Source: CALXOJ01 sp034120015 (GTDB lineage: Bacteria > Spirochaetota > Spirochaetia > JAFGXN01). From it: a stretch of DNA of 64,000 nt. Both the position numbers and the translations under genes were made by a program. The stretch covers positions 11,190-75,189 of the forward strand of contig JAXEIF010000024.1 of assembly GCA_034120015.1 (NCBI GenBank), in the 5' to 3' direction. Below the pieces are notes generated by a model. That model was given only the letters and a program-made list of their open reading frames with translations. It was not told where the DNA came from and did not search any database. This document shows, piece after piece, positions 17,539 to 26,338 of the stretch (its first letter is position 1; each line of letters starts with the position of its first letter).

Positions 17539-18792
17539 ATGACCGTAAAGACAGTGCCGTTTACTCTTGATTTGGTAAAGGAAATCGAAAAATCGAATCC
17601 GACCCCGTTTTACATTTATGACGAAAAGGCGATTTTGGAAAATGCACGCCATTTTCTGAACGCATTTTCGATTTTACCGGGCGGCTTCCGCAACTATTTT
17701 GCGGTTAAAGCGTTGCCGAATCCCTATATATTGAAGATGCTGAAAGAGATCGGCATGGGCGCCGACTGCTCGTCTTTGCCCGAACTCGAGCTGGCCGCCA
17801 AAGCCGGTATTACCGGTGAATCCATCATGTTCACTTCCAACGATACTCCCGCCGTCGAGTTTAAACGCGCCCGCGAATTGGGGGCCGTTATCAACCTCGA
17901 CGACATCACCCATATCGACACTTTAAAGGAAGCTGCCGGTATTCCCGAATTAATCTGCTTTCGTTACAATCCGGGGCCTCTGAAAGAAGGAAACACCTTA
18001 ATCGGCAAGCCGGAAGAAGCAAAATACGGACTGACCCGCGACCAGCTGAAAGAAGGTTACCGCCGCATGAAAGAAGAAGGAACCAAACGTTTCGGTCTTC
18101 ACACGATGGTCGCCAGCAACGAACTCAATCCCGATTATTTCATCGAGACAGCCCGTATTTTATTTGAACTGACGGCGGAAATTAAAGAAGAAACCGGAGT
18201 CGAACTCGAATTTATCAATCTGGGAGGCGGTATCGGAATTCCGTATAAATGGGATCAGGATGCGGTTGATCTCGAATATGTTGCCGGGGGAATTCGCAAA
18301 TTGTACGAATCGCTGATTATTGCCAAAGGATTAAAACAGCCGCGAATTGTGATGGAATGCGGCCGCATGGTGACCGGGCCTTACGGTTATCTGGTCTCGA
18401 AAGTTCTTCACAAGAAGGTGACTTACAAAAATTATGTCGGTTTGGATGCCTGTATGGCCAACCTGATGAGACCGGCTCTTTACGGTGCCTATCATCATAT
18501 TACGGTTTTGGGAAAAGAGAATGCTCCGATTGATTACAAATGCGATATTACCGGATCTCTCTGCGAAAATAACGATAAATTCGCCGTCGACAGAAAGATT
18601 CCCCAACCCGAAATCGGTGATTACATGATTATCCATGACGGCGGTGCCCACGGACATGCCATGGGGTTTAACTATAACGCCAAACTTCGCTGCGCCGAAT
18701 TCCTCTGGAAAGGCGGGAATTCATTCGAAAAAATCCGCCGCGCGGAAACAATCGACGATTATTTTGCGACATTGGATTTCTCGCGACTGTAA
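17539..18792 (+). CDS. lysA: Diaminopimelate decarboxylase-like PLP enzyme
   Basis: 417 residues, normal for LysA. The PLP lysine sits in YFAVKALPNP near residue 57. The glycine-rich phosphate site is NLGGGIGIPY near 229. The C-terminal substrate half carries GSLCENNDKF near 335, where LysA has its catalytic Cys. It belongs to the fold-III decarboxylases, which release CO2 from meso-diaminopimelate to give L-lysine. Relatives decarboxylate ornithine, arginine or carboxynorspermidine, so substrate is probable rather than certain. The segment HTMVASNE replaces the more usual HIGSQ motif. A GGAG site precedes the ATG and a terminator follows. No lysine riboswitch is seen in the 90-base upstream gap. 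Confidence 0.85.
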   Translation: MTVKTVPFTLDLVKEIEKSNPTPFYIYDEKAILENARHFLNAFSILPGGFRNYFAVKALPNPYILKMLKEIGMGADCSSLPELELAAKAGITGESIMFTSNDTPAVEFKRARELGAVINLDDITHIDTLKEAAGIPELICFRYNPGPLKEGNTLIGKPEEAKYGLTRDQLKEGYRRMKEEGTKRFGLHTMVASNELNPDYFIETARILFELTAEIKEETGVELEFINLGGGIGIPYKWDQDAVDLEYVAGGIRKLYESLIIAKGLKQPRIVMECGRMVTGPYGYLVSKVLHKKVTYKNYVGLDACMANLMRPALYGAYHHITVLGKENAPIDYKCDITGSLCENNDKFAVDRKIPQPEIGDYMIIHDGGAHGHAMGFNYNAKLRCAEFLWKGGNSFEKIRRAETIDDYFATLDFSRL

Positions 18793-18811
18793 AATCCGTA
18801 TACGGACAATG

Positions 18812-18841
18812 AAAAAGCCGAATCAATGATTCGGCTTTTTT
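18812..18841. terminator. Bidirectional terminator between lysA and the PTS-IIA gene
   Basis: AAAAAGCCGAATC / GATTCGGCTTTTTT hairpin with A and T flanks serving both convergent genes. It overlaps the last two bases of the PTS-IIA gene. Confidence 0.85.
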
Positions 18842-19334
18842 AAATTTCGTCGGGACACTTTTCTTTATAACAGCAGCGGAACCTGTCATCAAGCAGCGAT
18901 TCGATTTGATCCGCATCATAAATCGACAGCAGACGTTCCCGCAAATCGGTATTGCGCATGACCGTCATCAACACGGACAAAAGTTTTAAATAATGTTCCG
19001 CCTTATGAACCGGTGTGGAAATCAGAAACAGCAAATTAACAGGCATGTGATCAATGGAATCGAAATCGATGCCTTTATGCGAAATTCCAAGGGCAATTTC
19101 GATACGTTTGACGCATTCCGTTTTGGCATGCGCAACCGCGATGCCGTGCCCGAATCCGGTGCTCCGCTCACGCTCGCGGTTAAAAACAGCATTTAAAAAA
19201 GCGGGGTTCTGTTTGACTTCACGAAAAGCAGCTGTCCGCCGGACAAGCTCGGTAATGGCACCGAATTTATCGGTACTTTCGATATCGGGAACAACACATC
19301 CGTGAAAGTCGAAACAGGAACCCGGCTTACGCAT
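18840..19334 (-). CDS. PTS EIIA domain protein, fructose/nitrogen (PtsN-like) family
   Basis: 164 residues. The phosphorylation-site motif of the fructose-type EIIA family is visible near residue 60-70 as STGFGHGIAVAHAK. The usual Pro before the phosphorylated His is Ala here. The core LLFLISTP segment and helix-rich ending fit the fold. No EIIB or EIIC is present nearby, so it is more likely a regulatory phosphocarrier of PtsN type than part of a sugar permease. It starts 11 bases after the gpmI stop codon, in an operon with phosphoglycerate mutase, which would place a PEP-dependent phosphoprotein beside the enzyme that feeds PEP synthesis. Confidence 0.85.
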   Translation of the reverse strand: MRKPGSCFDFHGCVVPDIESTDKFGAITELVRRTAAFREVKQNPAFLNAVFNRERERSTGFGHGIAVAHAKTECVKRIEIALGISHKGIDFDSIDHMPVNLLFLISTPVHKAEHYLKLLSVLMTVMRNTDLRERLLSIYDADQIESLLDDRFRCCYKEKCPDEI

Positions 19335-19345
19335 TTTTCCTCTTA

Positions 19346-20998
19346 TCAGTAGAAATTCAAGACGCTTTTGTCGTAATCGGCCGGCGCTTCGTAACCGAGC
19401 AGATTAATACAGGTTGCGGCAATCGAACTGATACCGAGGCCTTCGTTCAGCTGCGGTTTGTATTCGTTTTTCGATTCGGGATCGAAAAGAATGCAGGGCA
19501 CCGGATTCAGCGAATGCGCCGTTTTGGCTTTCGGTGTACCGTCGCTGTTTTTCTTGACGTTCCCGGCTTTATCATGTTCGAACATGTCGTCGGAGTTGCC
19601 GTGATCGGCAGTAATCAGCATGACACCGCCGGCTTTTTCGACTGCTTCTTTCAAACGACCGAGCTGGACATCCAACCCTTCCATCGACTGAATCACCGCA
19701 TTCCAGACACCGGTGTGCCCGACCATGTCGCCGTTCGGAAAATTCACACGAATAAAATCATATTTTCCCGACGGAATGACTTCAAGGAGACGATCGGTGA
19801 TTTCTTTACATTTCATCAGCGGTTTCTGTTCGAAAGGAATAATATCCGACGGAATTTCTTCGTATGTTTCCAGCTTTTCGTCGAATTTGCCGAGTTTGTT
19901 TCCGTTGAAGAAATAGGTCACGTGACCGTATTTCTGCGTTTCGCTGATGGCAAAGCTGCGGACGCCGGTTTTGGCCAGATACTCGCCCATAGTCCGGTCG
20001 ATTTGCGGAGGGGAAACCAGATACTGTTTGGGAATGTGCAGGTCGCCGTCATATTCCATCATACCGGCGTATTCGACCTGCGGAACGCGTTTGCGGTCAA
20101 AGCGGTTGAAATCGGCACCGCTTTCGAAAGCGGCCGTCATTTCGAGAGCCCGGTCGCCGCGGAAATTGAAAAGAATCACGCTGTCGCCGTCTTCGACGGT
20201 TCCGACCGGTTTGCCGTTTTCGGCAATAACGAAAGCCGGTAAATCCTGATCGATTTTTCCGGTTTCCGCACGCAATGTTTCGATGGCTTCGGTAGCCGAG
20301 GCAAACTGCCGGCCTTCGCCGAGAACGTGGGTTTCCCAACCCTGACGAACCATATCCCAGTTGGCATTATAGCGGTCCATCGTAATCACCATGCGGCCGC
20401 CGCCGGAAGCAAAGCGGGCATCGAAACCGTTACCGCTCATCGCCTTCATTTCTTCTTCCATCGGCGTAAAATATTCCAAAGCCGATGTTTCACCGACGTC
20501 GCGTCCGTCCAAAAGCCCGTGCACACGGACTTTGGCAACACCTTCCGCTTTCGCCTCTTTCAGCATCGCTTTCAGATGATCGATATGGGAGTGAACGTTA
20601 CCGTCGGAAATCAGACCGATAAAGTGGAGTGTTCCGCCTGTCTTTTTGACATTGGCAACCAGCTTCTGCCATGTTTCGCCGTTGAACAGGGCCCGGCTTT
20701 CGATTGACTGCGACACCAGTTTGGCTCCCTGCGCAAAAACCCGTCCGGCACCCATTGCGTTGTGACCGACCTCGGAGTTACCCATATCGGCATCGGAAGG
20801 TAAGCCGACCGCCAGTCCGTGTGCTTTCAATTTTGTATGCGGACACGAAGCTTCCATGGCACGCAAATTAGGCATATTCGCATGAGCCACCGCATCTCCG
20901 TCACTGTATTTTCCGTAACCGACACCGTCCATAATGACCAGTAAAACGGGACCCCGCCGTTTATTCATTTTTGCATTTTTCTTTAAAGCTTCAACCAT
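19346..20998 (-). CDS. gpmI: 2,3-bisphosphoglycerate-independent phosphoglycerate mutase
   Basis: 550 residues, slightly longer than the common 510-residue form. The metal and nucleophile regions are intact: LVIMDGVGYG near residue 20, DADMGNSEVGHNA with the catalytic Ser near 73, LLDGRDV near 160, RYNANWDMV, and the metal-binding TADHGNSDDM near 455. It interconverts 3- and 2-phosphoglycerate in glycolysis and gluconeogenesis. It lies between a small lipoprotein gene (15 bases upstream) and a PTS-IIA gene (11 bases downstream), all probably read from the promoter at 21339-21366. Confidence 0.95.
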   Translation of the reverse strand: MVEALKKNAKMNKRRGPVLLVIMDGVGYGKYSDGDAVAHANMPNLRAMEASCPHTKLKAHGLAVGLPSDADMGNSEVGHNAMGAGRVFAQGAKLVSQSIESRALFNGETWQKLVANVKKTGGTLHFIGLISDGNVHSHIDHLKAMLKEAKAEGVAKVRVHGLLDGRDVGETSALEYFTPMEEEMKAMSGNGFDARFASGGGRMVITMDRYNANWDMVRQGWETHVLGEGRQFASATEAIETLRAETGKIDQDLPAFVIAENGKPVGTVEDGDSVILFNFRGDRALEMTAAFESGADFNRFDRKRVPQVEYAGMMEYDGDLHIPKQYLVSPPQIDRTMGEYLAKTGVRSFAISETQKYGHVTYFFNGNKLGKFDEKLETYEEIPSDIIPFEQKPLMKCKEITDRLLEVIPSGKYDFIRVNFPNGDMVGHTGVWNAVIQSMEGLDVQLGRLKEAVEKAGGVMLITADHGNSDDMFEHDKAGNVKKNSDGTPKAKTAHSLNPVPCILFDPESKNEYKPQLNEGLGISSIAATCINLLGYEAPADYDKSVLNFY

Positions 20999-21013
20999 CT
21001 TTCGCCTCTATTA

Positions 21014-21301
21014 TTATTTAAGATATTTAACTGCAATTCCGGTTAACGCAAAACGTTTTCCGTCACGGGTGCGGTCAACCTGAATATTGACAACATCATC
21101 CGATTCCGGATATTTTTTTTCCGCTTCTTCGATTAATTTGATATAACCGTTCTGTTTGCTTCCGCCGCCGATAGTCACGCGTCCCAAAACTTCATAGCGG
21201 ATGCCGATGGGAAAAACCGGCTGTGAAATTTGAGGAGTCGTCATACAACCGACTCCGGTCAGAACAAACAATAACAATCCGAGCATTTTTATTTTCTTCA
21301 T
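21014..21301 (-). CDS. Small lipoprotein of unknown function
   Basis: 95 residues. A signal peptide ends with the lipobox TGVGC near residue 19. The short mature part is beta-alpha-beta in character (YEVLGRVTIGGGSKQNGY, then AEKKYPESDDVVNIQVD). The GGAGG site is perfectly spaced and a near-consensus promoter lies directly upstream. It is the first gene of the gpmI operon. No family is recognised with confidence. Confidence 0.8.
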   Translation of the reverse strand: MKKIKMLGLLLFVLTGVGCMTTPQISQPVFPIGIRYEVLGRVTIGGGSKQNGYIKLIEEAEKKYPESDDVVNIQVDRTRDGKRFALTGIAVKYLK

Positions 21302-21338
21302 TTTTTCCTCCGTATAAACAAACTGTTATACTCTTTCT

Positions 21339-21366
21339 ATTATATCATTTCAAATTGATATGTCAA
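21339..21366 (-). promoter_or_regulatory. Promoter of the lipoprotein-gpmI-PTS operon
   Basis: Minus-strand TTGACA (21361-21366), 16-bp spacer, TATAAT (21339-21344), 38 bases before the lipoprotein start codon. Confidence 0.75.
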
Positions 21367-21412
21367 TCTCATCAAAAGTTTCTTTTATAAAATAAAGTTT
21401 CCCGGCGAGGGG

Positions 21413-21441
21413 TTGACTTTTTTTTTTGACCCTGATATAGT
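21413..21441 (+). promoter_or_regulatory. Promoter of tRNA-Val
   Basis: TTGACT (21413-21418), 17-bp spacer, TATAGT (21436-21441). The predicted start point lies a few bases before the mature tRNA end. Confidence 0.8.
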
Positions 21442-21451
21442 ACTCCCAGAA

Positions 21452-21525
21452 GGGCAGTTAGCTCAGTTGGTTAGAGTACTTGCTTGACATGCAAGGGGTC
21501 AGCAGTTCAAGTCTGCTACCGCCCA
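21452..21525 (+). tRNA. tRNA-Val (anticodon GAC)
   Basis: The cloverleaf is readable. The acceptor stem GGGCAGT pairs with ACCGCCC with one A-C mismatch. The anticodon stem CTTGC / GCAAG encloses TTGACAT, giving anticodon GAC. The T arm is AGCAG-TTCAAGT-CTGCT. CCA is not encoded. It is followed by its own terminator, so it is a single-gene unit. The gap 21302-21717 contains only this tRNA, its promoter and terminator, the divergent promoter and the GH16 terminator. Confidence 0.95.
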
Positions 21526-21526
21526 G

Positions 21527-21555
21527 AAACGGCTTTCGAAAGAAGCCGTTTTTTT
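21527..21555 (+). terminator. Terminator of tRNA-Val
   Basis: AAACGGCTT / AAGCCGTTT hairpin followed by a T run, immediately after the tRNA. Confidence 0.85.
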
Positions 21556-21673
21556 GTTTACCGAAAGATAAACAATTTTGTTTCCAATAACATTCCCAGA
21601 AACATAAACTAATCTGTTTTGAATTTTCAGTCAGAAAGTATTCTCTATGTTAATATGTTTTCTGAATATTAAT

Positions 21674-21702
21674 AAAAGGGCGATCGATGCGATCGCCCTT
21701 TT
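21674..21702. terminator. Terminator of the GH16 cluster
   Basis: AAAAGGGCGATCG / CGATCGCCCTTTT hairpin 15 bases past the stop of the last GH16 gene. The symmetry allows action in both directions. Confidence 0.8.
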
Positions 21703-21717
21703 ATTTTGAACTATAAT

Positions 21718-23178
21718 TTATTTACCGTTTTCAGACTGATAATAAAGACAATCCTGAACGATTGTATCTTTATTTGAAGTTACTTTTACATAATCGACAT
21801 CAATATGTGCTTCAAACCCGTTCTCGGCTCCGCCCGGAAACCCGTCACTGCTGCGGCCGACTCCCATATTCATGATGATATAAAAGGCTGATTCTTCTGT
21901 AAAAGGATACGCGTCTATATTATCAACATAACTATAAGACGCAGATGGTTGAAGAACATCATCTAAATAAAAGACAATCCCCTGTTTGGTCCATTCCATA
22001 GCAAATGTGTGCCACTGATCCCATCCTTTTCCGTTAACAGGTTTACTCATGCTGGTTTTCCCTGCATAACCGTTCCCCGGATTAGATGTTGTCTTTGTAT
22101 GAACAGTCTGATGAACATAATCCTTTTGTTTGACGTGTTCCATAACATCCAGTTCACCTCCGATCGGCCATGTATCGCCTTGCGGATGACCGCTTTTTTC
22201 AGGCATCAGCCACAACGCAGGAAAAGCCCCCTGCGCCTTATTACTTGTAAGCCGCGCGCGAAATTCGATTTTACCATATGTAAAATAAAAAAGACCCTTT
22301 GAATGAACAGCGCTTCCTTTTGCAAGATCATTTTCTTTTGTTCCGTTAAACCTGATATATGTTGTTCCGTCGCCATCAGCCTTAAATTCTATCATCGACC
22401 AATCTCTGACCAAAGCATTGTTCCATGCCGATCCGGCAGGGCCGGGATTACTCCATCGATTCGCGTTCGGACCATTTGTCGTGCCCGTTTCGTTAAAATC
22501 ATCCCAAAACAGCAGTGTTGTACCTGTTCCCTTAATTCCGGCTACAATTTCACTTCCATTTTTAACATTCACAGAATAATTGTATTCAACTCCGGGTCTT
22601 AGATTAATGCGCTTTGCTGTCTCGTCTTTTTGTGCTGTGACTGTAATCGGAGCAACAGTATTTTCTTCTTTCTGCGATTCGACTGTAATTTCAACACTAT
22701 CGTAATTTCCGTTACCGGTGATACTCCACTCAAATTCAGCATATAAATCCCGAAAATCACTTTTTTTCAAAATACAGTTGATTGATGTTACCGTATGCTC
22801 TATCGTTTGCGGTGCATCAAGCATTTTTCCTTCCGCACTGTACGGTTCCAGATAAAAAATATACGTCTCTCCCAGAGTGAGTCCTACAATGGAAAACTTT
22901 TGAACCCCTTTTTTTACTTTTGTTTCGGAACTTTTGTTTTCCGGATTTGATTTCTTGGCATAAGAAACTCCAACCTCTGCAAATTGGTTTGAATCCGGAT
23001 CAGTCCATGTAACAACAACAGCCCCCATTTCGTTTTGTCCCGTAGCAATATCAGATAATTCTTTTTTCCCTGTTTCCGTCACTGTTCCACCGCCATGCGT
23101 GTCATCCTGTGCAGAAGGGGGAGGGCATGAAATGAATGTAAATGAAGTCAGCAATAAAATTAAACTTTTCAATCTCAT
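21718..23178 (-). CDS. GH16 endo-glucanase/galactanase lipoprotein (first of three paralogues)
   Basis: 486 residues. The lipobox FISC is followed by PPPS at about residue 19. A fibronectin-III-like module (about 40-130, VVVTWTDPDSN), a second beta module (130-225) and a GH16 catalytic domain (about 228-475) follow. The catalytic motif is GGELDVMEH near residue 341, with both glutamates of ExDxxE. FPALWLMP and YGKIEFRARL are typical GH16 strands. GH16 enzymes cleave beta-1,3 or beta-1,4 glucans and galactans with retention. The lipid anchor would hold it on the cell surface. It is followed by a terminator and preceded 18 bases upstream by its paralogue. Confidence 0.9.
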   Translation of the reverse strand: MRLKSLILLLTSFTFISCPPPSAQDDTHGGGTVTETGKKELSDIATGQNEMGAVVVTWTDPDSNQFAEVGVSYAKKSNPENKSSETKVKKGVQKFSIVGLTLGETYIFYLEPYSAEGKMLDAPQTIEHTVTSINCILKKSDFRDLYAEFEWSITGNGNYDSVEITVESQKEENTVAPITVTAQKDETAKRINLRPGVEYNYSVNVKNGSEIVAGIKGTGTTLLFWDDFNETGTTNGPNANRWSNPGPAGSAWNNALVRDWSMIEFKADGDGTTYIRFNGTKENDLAKGSAVHSKGLFYFTYGKIEFRARLTSNKAQGAFPALWLMPEKSGHPQGDTWPIGGELDVMEHVKQKDYVHQTVHTKTTSNPGNGYAGKTSMSKPVNGKGWDQWHTFAMEWTKQGIVFYLDDVLQPSASYSYVDNIDAYPFTEESAFYIIMNMGVGRSSDGFPGGAENGFEAHIDVDYVKVTSNKDTIVQDCLYYQSENGK

Positions 23179-23196
23179 CTTGTTTCTCCTATATTC

Positions 23197-24585
23197 TTAT
23201 TGTTTATAATAAGGGCAATCCAGAACAATCGTATCATTATTGGGAGTTACCCTCACATAATCGACATCCATGTGCGCAGAAAAGCCGTCTAAAGCGCCCC
23301 CGGGATACCCGTCACTTGCCCGACCGACCCCCATATTCATGATAATATAAAAAGCAGATTCTTCCGTAAAAGGATACCATGCCGGATCATTCATATTCTT
23401 ATTAAAAGTTCGCGTGTGCTTTCCGTCCAGATACCAGAAAAGACCGTCTTTTGTCCATTCCATGGCAAAAACATGCCAATTTTCCCAATCTTTGTAACTG
23501 CCGATCGAACTTCTCTCACCTTTAGCGTTAACATAAACATGATCTCCCGCATATAATGGGGCAGGAGATGTTTTTTCCGAATGCACTGTCTGCGATATCT
23601 GTGTATTACGCCGAACATGTTCCATGACGTCGATTTCTCCGCCCAAAGGCCATGTTAAACCATCGGGTCGGCCGCTTTTTTGAGGCATTAACCACAGCGC
23701 CGGGAAATGCCCCTGATTGTTATTTTCTTTGAGACGTGCCCGAAATTCGATTTTTCCATATGTGAAATAAAAAAGATCCTTCGAATGAACAGCACTTCCT
23801 TTGGACTTCTCATCTTTATTTTTTGACCCCTTAAAACGAATAAAAGTCGTATTATCTGTATCTTTCAGAAATTCAACCATCGACCAATCTTCAACCAAAG
23901 CATTATTCCAGGCAGAGCCTGCCGGACCGGGATTTTTCCAGCGGGTCGAATTCGGACCGTCTGTCGTACCGGTTTCGTTAAAATCGTCCCAAAACAGCAA
24001 AGAACGATCCTGATACGAGGCAACCGTTTCTTTTACATTTCCGTTTGTAACGGTTAAATGAAATACACAGTCTGCACCGGGAGAAACTTTAATGCTTCCG
24101 CGATTATCGGTAATTATTCCCGATATACCCTCCTCTGTTTCGAGTGTCAAAACGGCCTCTGCAGGTATTGGTGCGACATCCCAAATAAAATCTGCGGTTA
24201 AATCGTAAACGTTCGCTTGAGTAAATCTGCCATCTACTGACGATACTGTGTGCGTAATTATTTTTTCATTTTTCTGACTGTTTTGACCATACCCTGTCAA
24301 CTTAAAAACGTATGATTTTCCTTTTTCCAAATTATCAAAAAAGGCAGTCTGCTCTCCCGGTTTTATTTTCTGCTCACGTACCGTAATTCCACCGGATGAT
24401 GCTTCTATTCCTATTTCGATCAACCCGGGCGCTGCCGGATCACGCCATGATAAAACAACTTTTCCGTCTTGCTGACCGACAGAGATTTGAGAAACACTCC
24501 AGTCCGCGGTTTCGACCGGTTGGGAATCCGGACCGGGACATGACACCACAAAAATATTGAATAATAATATAAATATTTTTTTCAT
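23197..24585 (-). CDS. GH16 lipoprotein, second paralogue
   Basis: 462 residues. Signal peptide with lipobox VVSC followed by PGPDS. A fibronectin-III-like module (VVLSWRDPAAPG) precedes the GH16 domain, whose catalytic motif GGEIDVMEH is near residue 315 with all acidic residues intact. The domain is clearly related to the neighbours (LLFWDDFNETGTTDGPN, FYFTYGKIEFRARL, PFTEESAFYIIMNMGVGR are shared nearly word for word). This suggests recent tandem duplication. It probably acts on the same polysaccharide with a different chain or sulfation preference. Confidence 0.9.
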   Translation of the reverse strand: MKKIFILLFNIFVVSCPGPDSQPVETADWSVSQISVGQQDGKVVLSWRDPAAPGLIEIGIEASSGGITVREQKIKPGEQTAFFDNLEKGKSYVFKLTGYGQNSQKNEKIITHTVSSVDGRFTQANVYDLTADFIWDVAPIPAEAVLTLETEEGISGIITDNRGSIKVSPGADCVFHLTVTNGNVKETVASYQDRSLLFWDDFNETGTTDGPNSTRWKNPGPAGSAWNNALVEDWSMVEFLKDTDNTTFIRFKGSKNKDEKSKGSAVHSKDLFYFTYGKIEFRARLKENNNQGHFPALWLMPQKSGRPDGLTWPLGGEIDVMEHVRRNTQISQTVHSEKTSPAPLYAGDHVYVNAKGERSSIGSYKDWENWHVFAMEWTKDGLFWYLDGKHTRTFNKNMNDPAWYPFTEESAFYIIMNMGVGRASDGYPGGALDGFSAHMDVDYVRVTPNNDTIVLDCPYYKQ

Positions 24586-24660
24586 CTTTCTCTTTAATTT
24601 ATACCGGAAGCTTAAACCGGAATTTTCATTATTTCCGAGAACAACCGGATAACTGCATAT

Positions 24661-26280
24661 TCATTTCCGGGAATTTATTTTTGCACGTCGTTCTTTTTCC
24701 AATTTGTAATAAGGACAGTCATGAACAATGGAATACTGGTTCGGTTCGACTTTTACATAATCGACATCAAACCAGGACTCAAAGCCTTTTGTGGCGGCAC
24801 CCGGCATTCCACCGTTTTTTGACGTCCCTACCCCCATGTTCATAATAATATAAAAAGCCGCCTCTTTCGTAAATGGAAATTGATTTACATTCTCGCTGTA
24901 CCCGATTGATTTTGTTTTATGCCCGTTTATATAGTACTGTAACCCGTTGGGAGTCCATTCCAAACCAAATGTATTCCAATTTTGCCACTCTTTCAATGAT
25001 CCGTTATTATTTATTACATGGTATGTGGGCGCATAATAATTTCCGGAGGCATCCCATGTAGTCGGATTACCGGCACCACTGCTGTTTGCCGTAAAATGAG
25101 TCTGCCATACCAGGCCAGGGGTATGATAAACATGTTCATAAATATCAATTTCTCCGCCTCTCGGCCATTCCAATCCGTTTTCGATTGCATTATTGAATTG
25201 CGGCATAAGCCAAAGTGCAGGGAAATGCCCTTTGTTATCCCTATCGCCCCCCTTTGAAATACGGGCTCGAAATTCTATTTTACCGAAAGTGAAATAAAAC
25301 CAGTCCCGGGATTGAACAGCACTCCCTTTTGCATCTCTCCAGTTATCGGTCTTTTGTTCTCCCTTAAAGCGAATGTAATCTGTGCCGTCCGTATCCGCAC
25401 CGAATTCAATCATTGACCAGTCTCGTGCCAAAGCATGACACCATACCGAAAATCCGTGTATGCTGTCTTCGAACGCCCGCTCCACCGCTCCTTCTGCTTT
25501 GTATTCGGCATTCTGATAATAGTTGACGTCCAAAGTCGGATTATCCCACGCTGTTCGCCGAGGAGCATTCCCTTCATCACTGATTGCAGGATTTGAATAC
25601 CTTGAATAAAGTGCTGTCCTCGGTTCACTGATTATGTCTGCTCCCGAAAAATCTTCGTAAAACAGCATTGTCTTTCCATTTCCCGATGCATTTGCAACCA
25701 CCATGGAATCGTCTTTTGCTTTTATAGTATAAGGATATTCTTTTCCCGGATCCAACTCTATTGTCACCGTACCGGAACCGTAAGGAATTTCTACAGTCTT
25801 GTCACCGACAGAAACCTCTACCGTTTTATATTGACCTTCACCTGTTATTATCCATTCGAAATCCGCATACAAATCCTTAAAATCCGCTTTTAAAATTTTG
25901 CAGTTTAATGCTGTTACCTGATGAGCCACAGACTGAGGTTCTTCAAGTAATTTTTCCTTTCCCCCATATGGATTTAAATAAAAAATATACGTTTCTCCTA
26001 TTTTCAGATTCGATACGGTAAACTGCTGAACCCCTTTCTTAATTTTTGTTTCGTTTGATTTCTGTTTGTCTGACAATTTTGCATAAGAAATTCCGACTTC
26101 CGTAAAGCGTACCGATTGAGGATCTGTCCATTTTAATAAAACGGCTCCGTCTTCCTGTCCAATCGAAATATTGGTCAAAACTCTCTCTTCTGATTCTTCC
26201 GGTAATTCAACCGAAGGGGGAGGGCACGAAATTAACAATAAAGTCATTAAGGTTAAAATACAGTTTTTTTTCATTTTCAT
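24661..26280 (-). CDS. GH16 lipoprotein, third paralogue
   Basis: 539 residues. Lipobox LISC followed by PPPS. A fibronectin-III-like module and a second beta module are followed by a GH16 domain with catalytic motif GGEIDIYEH near residue 374. Compared with its two neighbours, the catalytic domain has an insertion of roughly 60 residues after FYEDFSG (around residues 215-275, rich in Tyr, Asn and Arg) that could reshape the substrate cleft. It has a well-placed AAGGAG site and an AT-rich upstream gap of about 60 bases. Confidence 0.9.
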   Translation of the reverse strand: MKMKKNCILTLMTLLLISCPPPSVELPEESEERVLTNISIGQEDGAVLLKWTDPQSVRFTEVGISYAKLSDKQKSNETKIKKGVQQFTVSNLKIGETYIFYLNPYGGKEKLLEEPQSVAHQVTALNCKILKADFKDLYADFEWIITGEGQYKTVEVSVGDKTVEIPYGSGTVTIELDPGKEYPYTIKAKDDSMVVANASGNGKTMLFYEDFSGADIISEPRTALYSRYSNPAISDEGNAPRRTAWDNPTLDVNYYQNAEYKAEGAVERAFEDSIHGFSVWCHALARDWSMIEFGADTDGTDYIRFKGEQKTDNWRDAKGSAVQSRDWFYFTFGKIEFRARISKGGDRDNKGHFPALWLMPQFNNAIENGLEWPRGGEIDIYEHVYHTPGLVWQTHFTANSSGAGNPTTWDASGNYYAPTYHVINNNGSLKEWQNWNTFGLEWTPNGLQYYINGHKTKSIGYSENVNQFPFTKEAAFYIIMNMGVGTSKNGGMPGAATKGFESWFDVDYVKVEPNQYSIVHDCPYYKLEKERRAKINSRK

Positions 26281-26338
26281 CTCCTTTTGTTAGAATTATT
26301 TTAAATAATATATCGAAAATCAATTCATAATACTTCTC

